In this document: positions 54,370-62,644 of the stretch, one piece after another
Position numbering within the stretch: the stretch's first letter is position 1
Layout of the letters: every line of letters starts with the position of its first letter
NCBI RefSeq assembly: GCF_014874095.1
Contig: NZ_JADBEB010000001.1
Span: 1,364,001-1,428,000, forward strand
DNA from: Plantactinospora soyae
GTDB lineage: Bacteria > Actinomycetota > Actinomycetes > Mycobacteriales > Micromonosporaceae
Length of the DNA stretch: 64,000 nucleotides
Direction of reading: 5' to 3'
Made by a program: the position numbers and the translations under genes
The notes under the pieces: model-generated
Database searches by the model: none
What the model saw: only the letters and a program-made list of their open reading frames with translations
Told to the model about the DNA's origin: nothing

Positions 54370-54441
54370 ATGACGGAGCGAATCGGCCAGTTCAGCGGTC
54401 AAGCTCATGACGACGCCGCGCGCAACGTGGTGCCGGCATGA
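54370..54441 (+). CDS. Leader peptide ORF (23 aa) coupled to the hydrolase
   Basis: MTERIGQFSGQAHDDAARNV then VPA, with ATG 11 nt after TAGGCT (-10-like) and its stop overlapping the downstream ATG (ATGA). This is the layout of a leaderless upstream ORF that couples translation. Confidence 0.4.
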   Translation: MTERIGQFSGQAHDDAARNVVPA

Positions 54442-55382
54442 GCGAGCGGAGCGAGGCCGGTAGGAAGTCCGTGGTCGACGAGTCCTGCGTACTGGTGGAC
54501 GGGCCGTGGACGCACCGGTTCGTTGGGGCCAACGGCAGCAGGTTCCACGTCGTCGAGGCGGGCAGCGGACCGCTGGTGCTGTTCCTGCACGGCTTTCCCG
54601 AGTTCTGGTGGGCCTGGCACGAGATGCTGCCGGCCGTGGCCGACGCCGGGTACCGGGCCGTCGCGGTCGACCTGCGGGGCTACGGCGCGAGCGACAAGCC
54701 ACCCCGGGGGTACGACGGCTACACCCTCGCCGCCGACGTGGCCGGACTGATCCGGGCGCTCGGCGAGCGTTCGGCGGTGCTGGTCGGCGCGGGGGCCGGC
54801 GGCATGATCGGCTGGACCGCCGCGGCCTTCCACCCGAGCCTGGTCCGCCGGCTGGTGGTCCTCGCGGCCCCGCACCCGCTGCGCCTGCGTGCCGGGATCT
54901 TCGCCGACCCACGCGGCCAGTTCGCGGCGGCGACGCCGACGCTGAAGTTCCAGATCCCCCGGTACGAGCACGTGCTCACCCGGGACGACGCGGCGCTGGT
55001 CGGCTACTTCCTGCGCAGGTGGGGCGGCCCCGACTGGGTGGACAGTGCCGGCTTCGACGAGTACGCGGACCGCTGCCGCCAGGCCATGCGGATCCCCCAG
55101 GCGGCGTTCTGCGCGATGGAGGGCTACCGGTGGGCGTTCCGTTCGGTGCTCCGCCTGCACGGCTACCGCTTCGTCAAGCTCATGCAGGAGCCACTGGTCA
55201 CCCCGACCCTGCAACTGCACGGCGAACTGGACCAGGCCTCGCTGCCGCGTACCGCTCAGGGCTCCAGCCGCTACGTACGGGCGCCGTACGAGTGGCGCCT
55301 GCTCGACGGGGTCGGGCACTTCCCACACGTCGAGGCGACCGATCTGGTGCTCGGCGAGGTGCTCCGGTGGGCGAAGTCCTGA
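54438..55382 (+). CDS. Alpha/beta hydrolase, epoxide-hydrolase-like but nucleophile absent
   Basis: A 314-aa alpha/beta fold. The oxyanion motif HGFPEFWWAWHEML and VAVDLRGYGASDKP are as in epoxide hydrolases, and the catalytic His is in GVGHFPHVEATD. The nucleophile elbow reads VLVGAGAGGMIGW: the Gly-x-Nuc-x-Gly position that should be Asp or Ser is Gly. So it may have lost hydrolase activity or use another mechanism. It is coupled to the 23-codon ORF before it. Confidence 0.8.
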   Translation: MSERSEAGRKSVVDESCVLVDGPWTHRFVGANGSRFHVVEAGSGPLVLFLHGFPEFWWAWHEMLPAVADAGYRAVAVDLRGYGASDKPPRGYDGYTLAADVAGLIRALGERSAVLVGAGAGGMIGWTAAAFHPSLVRRLVVLAAPHPLRLRAGIFADPRGQFAAATPTLKFQIPRYEHVLTRDDAALVGYFLRRWGGPDWVDSAGFDEYADRCRQAMRIPQAAFCAMEGYRWAFRSVLRLHGYRFVKLMQEPLVTPTLQLHGELDQASLPRTAQGSSRYVRAPYEWRLLDGVGHFPHVEATDLVLGEVLRWAKS

Positions 55383-55395
55383 CCCGTCCGGCCGG

Positions 55396-55758
55396 TCAGG
55401 CCCGGTTCTCGCGCAGGTCGGTGACCTCCGCCACCGGCGCCCAGCCCTGGTAGACCCCGAAGTCGAACGCCTCCAGCCCCATCGCCTCGGCGACCGGCCA
55501 GCGACCCCCCGTGTACTCGACCCGGAGCCAGTTGTCGTGCCGGGCGAGCACGATGAACGGCTGCCCCTGCCACGAGCACCTGGTCCGGACGTAGACCAGC
55601 TCGGCGACCTCGGCCACCGCCACCACCCGGCAGAACCGGCCGGGTCGGATCTCCTCGAAACCCTCACCCGGCTCGGGCTGGTAGAGCCGTACGTCGTCGC
55701 CGGCCGGACTGGCTTCGTACTCCTGCCCACGCCACTGGGCGACGTAGCCGTCGCGCAT
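55396..55758 (-). CDS. Small protein coupled to the SseB gene
   Basis: A 120-aa protein, MRDGYVAQWRGQEYEASPAG then RVVAVAEVAELVYVRTRCSW and YTGGRWPVAEAMGLEAFDFG. It starts with TGATG overlap at the SseB stop behind GGACGAGGAGG. Homologues of this type flank SseB in actinobacterial type VII loci; the family is unnamed to me. It converges on the hydrolase. Confidence 0.65.
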   Translation of the reverse strand: MRDGYVAQWRGQEYEASPAGDDVRLYQPEPGEGFEEIRPGRFCRVVAVAEVAELVYVRTRCSWQGQPFIVLARHDNWLRVEYTGGRWPVAEAMGLEAFDFGVYQGWAPVAEVTDLRENRA

Positions 55759-58727
55759 CAGTCCTCCTCGGCCCGACGCCAGACGGGTACGTCGCAGTCC
55801 AGGGTCGCCATCAGCCGTTCCGTGCCGTCGACACCGATCCGCCAGAGCTGGGTGTCGTGCGGCAGCCGAACGCTGTCCACCTTGAACTCCGCCACCACGT
55901 CGCTGCTCTCCCCCGGCGCGAAGCCGTTGCCCCGGAAGGGCGGTCGTTCGATCACCCAGCCCTCCATCGCCCGCATGGCGGCCTCGTTCTGCCCCCCGTA
56001 CGGGATGCGGTAGAGGCTGGGCCGGTAGGCGGGCCAGCGGAGCACGTAGATCTCGTCCGCGTCGCGGACGAACGGAGAGCCCGGGTAGCCGAGCCCGAGC
56101 GCGCCGTAGAACTTGGCCGGCGTACGCAGATGGGCGACCTCGGACGCGCGGTGCACGAAGCCCGACACCCGGTCGTAGCCCCGGTCGAGGTAGTAGGAGA
56201 GCTGACTCGGGGCGATCGTCTTCTGCATCATCGTCGGCCGTCCCGGATCCTCCCGGGCGGGCGCGTACGTCGACCGTGGCGCCTCCTCCTCGGTCGCCGG
56301 AGCCGCCTGCTCCCCGGTGTCGGTGTCGTCGCCGAGGCCCACCTCGGCGGCCCAGTTCGCCAGCGCGACGATCTGCCCACCGGGCAGCTTGGCCCCCACC
56401 GGTGTGCCCGGGTTCACCGCGAACGACCAGGTGTCGTCGGGCCACCGCCGGATCAACTGGGCGAACTTCACCGCGACCGTCTCGATCGGCGCCGCAAGGT
56501 GGTCACCGAGCCGCTCTGGCGAGGTGAACACGACGACGTACGTCTCCCCGTCCAGCGCCTCCGTACGCCACCGGAAGCCGTCGTCGCCGGGGCGGCTGCC
56601 GGACGCCGAGCGGACGTCGACCGGCAGCAGCACCCTGGCGAGCAGGAGGGTGGAGAGGAACGTGTCGGTACTGCCGTCGCCGGCCGCGTCGAGCAGGCTC
56701 CGCTCCACGTCGTTGGCCGGTACGAAGTCGGGCGGCAGCCGAGGGGGCGGCACCGAATCGGCGGTGGACGCCGGTGGGGCGGGGGCGGGTTCGGCCGGAA
56801 CCGGCTCGGTCACCGGCTCCGGCTCCGGCGCAATGGCGACCGGAGGATCGAAGACAGCCGGAGGATCGAAGACGACCGGAGGATCGAAGATGGCCGGCTC
56901 GGTGGGACCCGAACTGGTGAAGATCGGCTCGGTGGCGTCCGTACCCGTGGCGACCGGCTCGCCGACGCCAGCAGAGGTGGAGATCTGTTCGGTCCCGCCG
57001 GAGCCGCCGAAGATCGACTCGGCACGGGACGGCTGGCTGGCGACCGGCCCCGCGACGATCGGCTCGGTCTGCGCCGCCTCGGCGTAGGTCGGACCGCTCG
57101 ACATCCGCTCGGCGGGAGCCGCCTCGAAGGCGCTCGACATCCGCTCGGCGGGAGCCGCGTCGAAGGCGGTCGTCGTACCCTCGGCGGGAGCCGCGTCGAA
57201 GGCGGTCGTCGTACCCTCGGCGGGAGCTGCGTCGAAGGCGGTTGTCGTACTCTCCGACGAGCCGCCGGACCACGATTCGGCGACCGGCTGCCGGGAGACC
57301 GGGGTGAACAGGGAGGCCTCGGCGCGTTGGGCCGTCGGTGTCCAGGGTTCAGGTGCCCGGACCTCGGCCGGTGGGGCCTCCGGCGGGCGCGCTACCGGCG
57401 CTGGCTCGTCGACCGTCCGGGGCGCGGCCGATCCGGTGATCGGCGCGGTCACCTGCTGGTCCGTCGCCTGGCCGCCCGGCCCGTACCAGGCCGGTGGCGG
57501 GCCGGCCGAGACCGTACCGGACAGCACGGTGGATTCGCCGGAACGCGCCGACGCTTCCACCGGAGCCGTCGGGGTGCCGTTCGCGGCCTTCGACCCGCCG
57601 AACCGCCCTGGACCGGCGGGAGTCATCCAGCCGGCCGAGGTGTCCTCCGAGATCTGGCTGCCGAAGTCGTTACGCCGGTCGCCCCGGTCCGGCGTGGGGG
57701 CGATCACCGGCACGGTGGCGGGTGGGCCGCTCGACGGCGTTGGTTCCGGCTCTACCGCCGGGGCCAGCCGCGCCGGCTCCGCCAGTGACGAGAACCGCGT
57801 CGGCTCGGCCGGCGAGGAGAATCCCGTCGGCTCCGCGTGCGGGGAGAACCGCCTCGGCTCGACGCCCGACGAGAACGAGTCGGGTTCGACGACCGACGGG
57901 AACGACGCCGACTCGGCGCGCGACGGGAACGGCGTCGGGTCGGCGCGTGACGGGAACGGTGCCGACTCGGCGCGCGACGGGAACGGCGCCGACTCGGCAC
58001 CCGGGGAGAACTGCGTCGACCCGGCGGCCGGGGAGAACGACGTCGGCTCGTCTGCCGGCGCGAAGGTGGCCGGTTCGGGCGGTGACGAGTACGAGGCCAC
58101 CGGCTCCCTGGACGGCTCCGCCGGCCGGTACGGCACGCCGGGGGTCCGCGACGGTTCCGCCCTCGGGAACGGGGCGGCCGGCGTCCTCGGCGGCTCCGGC
58201 TGCGGGCGCAGCGGTCCCTCCGGCTCCGGTCGCGACGGCACTTCCGGCGCGGGACGCCGGGGCACGGATGCCGTCGCCCGGGCCCGGGCCGCCCGCTCGA
58301 CCTGCTCCAGCCGGGCCCGGGCGCCCATGCTGCGGCCGGGCAGCCGTACGTCGCCACGGGAGAGCTGGGAGACGAACCAGGCGGGCAGGTAGCCCTCGAT
58401 CGGCAGCCCGGGATTGACCGCGAGCCACCACTCCGGGTTGGGCCAGCCGGTGGCCAACTCGGAGTACGGCGCCCGTCGGGTGGATCCCGCGTTCTCGGCT
58501 AGGCAGGCGTGCAGGGCGGCGGTGGACGTGAATGCCAGCACGTGGGTCCGGCCGCCGGTGGTCCAGGTGCCCCAGCCCATCGGCGCGCGGCCGGCGAGCG
58601 CCTCGGCGGAGACCGGCAGTAGAAGATCGGTTCGAGCGAGAATACGAAAATAGAGTTCCTGGTCACCCGCCCGCAGTGCGTCCCGCATCGCGGCCTCGGT
58701 CTCGGTGGCCGGCTCCCATTCGGTCAC
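55758..58727 (-). CDS. SseB-family protein, large, type VII secretion locus
   Basis: A 989-aa protein. Two SseB-like modules (residues ~10-115 and ~690-790) and a unique C-terminal domain (~820-989; QLSYYLDRGYDRVSGFVHRA, TPAKFYGALGLGYPGSPFVR) are joined by a ~550-residue Pro/Ala/Ser/Thr linker with imperfect repeats (PFPSRAESA, SSLAEP, and TTTAFDAAPAEG). It has no TM. SseB-type proteins recur in actinobacterial type VII loci; the role is unclear. GTG 58727 is favoured over GTG 58733 by the GGGAGG spacing. Confidence 0.85.
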   Translation of the reverse strand: MTEWEPATETEAAMRDALRAGDQELYFRILARTDLLLPVSAEALAGRAPMGWGTWTTGGRTHVLAFTSTAALHACLAENAGSTRRAPYSELATGWPNPEWWLAVNPGLPIEGYLPAWFVSQLSRGDVRLPGRSMGARARLEQVERAARARATASVPRRPAPEVPSRPEPEGPLRPQPEPPRTPAAPFPRAEPSRTPGVPYRPAEPSREPVASYSSPPEPATFAPADEPTSFSPAAGSTQFSPGAESAPFPSRAESAPFPSRADPTPFPSRAESASFPSVVEPDSFSSGVEPRRFSPHAEPTGFSSPAEPTRFSSLAEPARLAPAVEPEPTPSSGPPATVPVIAPTPDRGDRRNDFGSQISEDTSAGWMTPAGPGRFGGSKAANGTPTAPVEASARSGESTVLSGTVSAGPPPAWYGPGGQATDQQVTAPITGSAAPRTVDEPAPVARPPEAPPAEVRAPEPWTPTAQRAEASLFTPVSRQPVAESWSGGSSESTTTAFDAAPAEGTTTAFDAAPAEGTTTAFDAAPAERMSSAFEAAPAERMSSGPTYAEAAQTEPIVAGPVASQPSRAESIFGGSGGTEQISTSAGVGEPVATGTDATEPIFTSSGPTEPAIFDPPVVFDPPAVFDPPVAIAPEPEPVTEPVPAEPAPAPPASTADSVPPPRLPPDFVPANDVERSLLDAAGDGSTDTFLSTLLLARVLLPVDVRSASGSRPGDDGFRWRTEALDGETYVVVFTSPERLGDHLAAPIETVAVKFAQLIRRWPDDTWSFAVNPGTPVGAKLPGGQIVALANWAAEVGLGDDTDTGEQAAPATEEEAPRSTYAPAREDPGRPTMMQKTIAPSQLSYYLDRGYDRVSGFVHRASEVAHLRTPAKFYGALGLGYPGSPFVRDADEIYVLRWPAYRPSLYRIPYGGQNEAAMRAMEGWVIERPPFRGNGFAPGESSDVVAEFKVDSVRLPHDTQLWRIGVDGTERLMATLDCDVPVWRRAEED
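57101..57250 (-). repeat. 36-bp tandem repeat in the SseB linker
   Basis: Four near-identical 36-bp units encoding TTTAFDAAPAEG-like peptides; the middle two are almost identical. Length variation between strains is likely. Confidence 0.7.
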
Positions 58728-58911
58728 GGCCACCTCCCTTTCGCCGAACAGGCCACAAGCATCGCGTACAACCTACAAGGTAGGTGCAAGATCACAATGG
58801 CTGCCTGGCGGTGGATGCCATGGCCGGCGATCCACCGATAGCATCCGGTGGGCGGTCCGTTCCGATTGCGAACCGACCCAATGGCGGACCGACCCGATTC
58901 GGAGGCGAGCG

Positions 58912-60144
58912 ATGCCTGGCCGCAGAATACGACTCACGCTGGTTGGCGTCGTCATCGCGGTGGCGGTTCCGCCGTTCGCCGCCGGGCCGGCCCTCGCGGC
59001 GGCGCTGCCACCGGCGGCGGCGCGACTCGCGTTGCCCGGCTGTGACAACGACGACCAATTGCCCCGGGCCGTCCCCGCCGTGCCGTGGGCCCAGAAGCGG
59101 TACGCCCTGGAACGGCTCGCCCCGTTGGCCACCGGGGCCCAGGTGACGGTCGCGGTGATCGATTCCGGTGTCGACAAGACGCACACCCAGATGAAGGGGC
59201 GGGTCCTGCCCGGACGGGACTACCTCGATCCCGGCCTCGACGGGAGCCGGGACTGCGCTCGGCACGGCACCGGTGTGGCGAGCATCATCGCGGCCACCCC
59301 GACCCGGGGCGTCGGCTTCCGCGGGGTCGCCCCGCAGGCGAAGATCCTGCCGGTCCGGGTCAGCGAGCAGAAGGTGATCGAAGGCAAGGAATCGGGAAAA
59401 ACCGCCGGCGTTGTGGCACTGGCCAACTCGATCCGGTGGGCGGTGGACAACGACGCGGACGTGATCAACCTCTCGATCGTCTACTACAAGGACAACCCCG
59501 CGTTGAAGAGCGCGATCGCGTACGCCGTCGAGAAGGATGTCGTGGTGGTGGTCGCGGCCGGCAACCAGAACACTGAGGGCAACCCCACCCCGTACCCGGC
59601 GTCGTACGACGGGGTGATCGGGGTCGGCTCGGTCGGCGAGGACGGCCAGGTCTCGGCCTTCTCCCAGCGGGGGCCCTGGGTCGACCTGGTCGCCCCGGGC
59701 GGCGCGGTGCTGGTGGCGGCGCCGGAGCGGGGGCACGTGGTGGACAACGGCACCAGCTTCGCCGCGCCCTACGTGGCCGGGGCCGCCGCACTGGTCCGGC
59801 AGTACTGGCCGGACCTGAACGCCCGTCAGGTGGCCGAGCGCCTCCTCGCGACCACCGACCCCGCGCCGGGCACCGACCGCGACGCCTACGGCGCCGGAAT
59901 CCTCAACCCGTACCGGGCGGTCACCGAGACCGCGGCGCCGGCCCGGCGGCCCGCGGCGGCCGGGCTTCCGCCGCACGTGATCGATCCGGCGGAGGTGGCG
60001 CGAGCGGAGCGCCGTGCGGTGACCCAGGAGCGGGCGCTGTGGGTCGCCGGTCTCGCCGCCGCGGTGGCCGCCGTCGCCCTGCTGCTCGCCGTCGTACTGC
60101 CGCGGGGCTCACGCCGCCGCTGGCGCCCCGCCGGCCCGGCGTGA
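58912..60144 (+). CDS. mycP: Mycosin (MycP), membrane-anchored subtilisin of type VII secretion
   Basis: A 410-aa S8 protease. The signal peptide (RRIRLTLVGVVIAVAVPPFA) precedes the catalytic triad D84 (AVIDSGVD), H118 (RHGTGVAS) and S282 (GTSFAAPYVAG). A C-terminal TM helix (~380-400, WVAGLAAAVAAVALLLAVVL) ends in a basic tail. Mycosins are required for ESX secretion. ATG 58912 follows GGAGGCGAGCG. Confidence 0.92.
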   Translation: MPGRRIRLTLVGVVIAVAVPPFAAGPALAAALPPAAARLALPGCDNDDQLPRAVPAVPWAQKRYALERLAPLATGAQVTVAVIDSGVDKTHTQMKGRVLPGRDYLDPGLDGSRDCARHGTGVASIIAATPTRGVGFRGVAPQAKILPVRVSEQKVIEGKESGKTAGVVALANSIRWAVDNDADVINLSIVYYKDNPALKSAIAYAVEKDVVVVVAAGNQNTEGNPTPYPASYDGVIGVGSVGEDGQVSAFSQRGPWVDLVAPGGAVLVAAPERGHVVDNGTSFAAPYVAGAAALVRQYWPDLNARQVAERLLATTDPAPGTDRDAYGAGILNPYRAVTETAAPARRPAAAGLPPHVIDPAEVARAERRAVTQERALWVAGLAAAVAAVALLLAVVLPRGSRRRWRPAGPA

Positions 60145-60257
60145 CCGCACACGCTCCGGCGTGACCCCGCCCAGCCGGCCCGACAAAAGCAGGAGCCCCG
60201 GAGGTGCCACGCGGTAGGCGTGGCAGCCCGGGGCAACCTGGATGATGCGGTACGGCC

Positions 60258-60551
60258 CTACTGGAACAGGCCGGTGTTCTTCTTTTCCGTGCTCACGTAG
60301 TCCGCGGCGGACTCGTCCAGCGCCATCTTGATGTCCCGCAGCATGTTCTGCAGGTCCATCGACGCCTGGCGCCACTTCGCCTGCCGAACCGCGTACGCCT
60401 CCTTGGCCTCGCCTTCCCAGGTGGAGACGAGCGGTGCCGCGTCCGACTCCAGCTGGTCCAGCTGCGAGTCGAGCGTGTTCAGCGCCTTTTGGATGTCCGC
60501 GCTTGCCTGCTGTAGCGCGGCGAAATTGACGACAAGAAGGCCGTCACCCAT
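60258..60551 (-). CDS. WXG100-family ESX protein
   Basis: A 97-aa helical hairpin with WEG at the turn (LVSTWEGEAKEAYAVRQAKW). Secreted as a dimer by type VII systems. ATG 60551 follows GGGGAGGGAAG. It is 22 bp after the second WXG100 gene, the normal EsxA/EsxB pairing. The C-terminal end DYVSTEKKN could contain the YxxxD/E export signal (YVSTE). Confidence 0.9.
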   Translation of the reverse strand: MGDGLLVVNFAALQQASADIQKALNTLDSQLDQLESDAAPLVSTWEGEAKEAYAVRQAKWRQASMDLQNMLRDIKMALDESAADYVSTEKKNTGLFQ

Positions 60552-60573
60552 CGGATCTTCCCTCCCCAGAGGA

Positions 60574-60906
60574 TCAGAGCGGCAGCGAGAGGCCGCCGGT
60601 GTTGGTCGCCGACATCCGGCTGGACGCCTCGCTGTCGGACGCGTCGTACTGCGTGCCAGAGGTACGGATCGCGGTCGCGGTCTCACGCAGCGCCCGGTGG
60701 ATCGTCTCCTGGTCCTGCCTCCACTGCTGCTTGACCGTCTCGAACGAGCGGCCACCAGCACCCTTCCACGCGCTCTGAAGCACCTCAAGCTCACTCATCA
60801 AGCTGGTCAGCATGCTCTGCAGCGACTGGTCGACCTGCTCGAACTTCTGGGCGGTCTGCTGCATCACTGCTGCTTCTGCCTGCGTCTGAGACACCCCGGA
60901 AGTCAC
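60574..60906 (-). CDS. WXG100-family ESX protein (first of pair)
   Basis: A 110-aa helical protein with WKG at the turn (VLQSAWKGAGGRSFETVKQQ), a variant of WXG. Its partner is downstream. GTG 60906 follows GAGGGAGCG. The pair is the likely secreted substrate of this locus. Confidence 0.88.
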   Translation of the reverse strand: MTSGVSQTQAEAAVMQQTAQKFEQVDQSLQSMLTSLMSELEVLQSAWKGAGGRSFETVKQQWRQDQETIHRALRETATAIRTSGTQYDASDSEASSRMSATNTGGLSLPL

Positions 60907-61142
60907 CCCGCTCCCTCACTCGTTGTAAACCCCGAGACGCCCATTGTGGACTCCCCGGTTGTGGCCGCTCCCTCTGTGGGTCACGGCACAGCATGGCGAT
61001 TACTCCCGTAGCCGACGGTAGCGGGCCAAGGCAAGGGTTGGATACCCCTCTCGGCCACCCTGTGGACAAACCGGCACCGCCGATGTGGCGGGTCAGCCGC
61101 CACCGCCGATTCTCCCCAGGCCCGCTCCTCGCCCACCACCGG

Positions 61143-62543
61143 TTATCCCGGGGACGCCGGATTGCGCGCCTTCTCGGGGTCCAACGCGGGCCCCTGCGGG
61201 ATGAGCGTGACCAGGTTCGCCGGCATCCGTACCCGCTTGGCGCTGGCGTACCCCAGATTGCCGAGCACGTCGGCGTTCGTCACCGGATGCCGCCGGCCCT
61301 GGTCGGTGATGACCGAGATCGCGCCGCCGGTGGCTCCCGGCGCGGCGGCGGCCTCGACCACGACGCCACGGCCGGCCTCCAGCAACACCTGGTCGGCGAG
61401 CGCACCGCCCTGCGACGACCGGGCGGTGGTCGGCGGCGGATCGGCGAGTTTGGACAGATCCGCGCCGACCCTGATGTTCTGCACGCCCCGGTCGTCCGGT
61501 GCGTCACCGCAGACCACGCCGCCCTCGGTGCTGGCCATCTTGGGCGTGGTCTCCGGTGCCGCCGCGTCGTCCTGCGGCACCAGGTCGCCCTGCTTCGGCA
61601 GCGCTCCGTAGTCGCCCTGGGAGAGCGGGGTCGCGTCATCTTGCTCGATGGCGTTGTCCGTGAGCAGCAGGTTGGCCTGTACCTCGGTGATGTTGTAGAG
61701 GCCGTCGCGCTTGGCCACCGCATACTGGCCGCCGCCGCCCTGCCGCTCGACCAGGAAGACCTCACCGATCTTCGCGTCCGGCACCGCGTCGGACGACTTC
61801 CCCGCGTCGGCGATCTCGATCCGGCCCAGGTCCGCTCCGGCCGGCAGCGCGTTGAGTAGAGCCGGCGCCACCGACACCTTCCGCACGCCGGCCCAGGCCA
61901 GTGCGTCGATCACCAGATCCTGGTCGCGGATCAGGTGCCGGCGGTTGTGCCAGACCAGATAGAGCTGGTTGTCGGGATGAAGGGCCAGCACACCCTCGTC
62001 GTTCAGGGGGCGCCCACCCGGTGCCTGCGTCCCGATCAACAGCGTCGACTGCGCCGACTGCGTGCCGTTGCCGGTACCCGGCTCGGAGCAGACCGTCCAT
62101 CCGGAGCCGATGAGGCGGTTGGTCGGCGGCAACGACTCGGGCAGATCGCGGATGCCCAGCAGCACCCCGCGCGGCTCGCCCTCCAGCGACTTGCGCGACA
62201 CCGAGACGGTCTTCGGACCGGAGCTGCCGATGATGAGCAGCGCGGAGGCGTAGTTGAGGACCGGGTGCAGCTTGTTCTCGTAATAGACGTACTGCGCGCC
62301 CGACTCCTTCTCGACGATGACCACCGACTGGTCTTTCCACTTGGCGGCACCCCCGCCGAGGAACACGCCGACCACCACGGAGCCGCCGATCGCGATCAGC
62401 GCGATCAGCACGCTGGCCAGGGTCGCCCCGGCCGCGCGCCGGAACGGCGACTGTGCGGGATCGGTCTCGCGCATCACCAGCGCGCCCACCACTCGCTGCA
62501 CCATGAACTGGTACGAGTGCAACTGGTCCTGCCGCGATGGCAT
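61143..62543 (-). CDS. eccB: Type VII secretion protein EccB
   Basis: A 466-aa membrane protein. The N-terminus PSRQDQLHSYQFMVQRVVGA is the EccB signature, followed by TM ~41-63 (GATLASVLIALIAIGGSVVV) and a large extracytoplasmic region (QYVYYENKLHPVLNYASALL; RVRMPANLVTLIPQGPALDP). EccB is an ATPase-linked core component of the ESX membrane complex. It is divergent from eccE. Confidence 0.93.
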   Translation of the reverse strand: MPSRQDQLHSYQFMVQRVVGALVMRETDPAQSPFRRAAGATLASVLIALIAIGGSVVVGVFLGGGAAKWKDQSVVIVEKESGAQYVYYENKLHPVLNYASALLIIGSSGPKTVSVSRKSLEGEPRGVLLGIRDLPESLPPTNRLIGSGWTVCSEPGTGNGTQSAQSTLLIGTQAPGGRPLNDEGVLALHPDNQLYLVWHNRRHLIRDQDLVIDALAWAGVRKVSVAPALLNALPAGADLGRIEIADAGKSSDAVPDAKIGEVFLVERQGGGGQYAVAKRDGLYNITEVQANLLLTDNAIEQDDATPLSQGDYGALPKQGDLVPQDDAAAPETTPKMASTEGGVVCGDAPDDRGVQNIRVGADLSKLADPPPTTARSSQGGALADQVLLEAGRGVVVEAAAAPGATGGAISVITDQGRRHPVTNADVLGNLGYASAKRVRMPANLVTLIPQGPALDPEKARNPASPG

Positions 62544-62644
62544 GCGGGCCCCCTCTCCGGTTGGTCCGGCCCATACGATAGGCCCCTGAGCGAATTGCGG
62601 GGGGCGGGCCCACGGGCGACGCCCATCCAGGGGAGGCTATCGCG

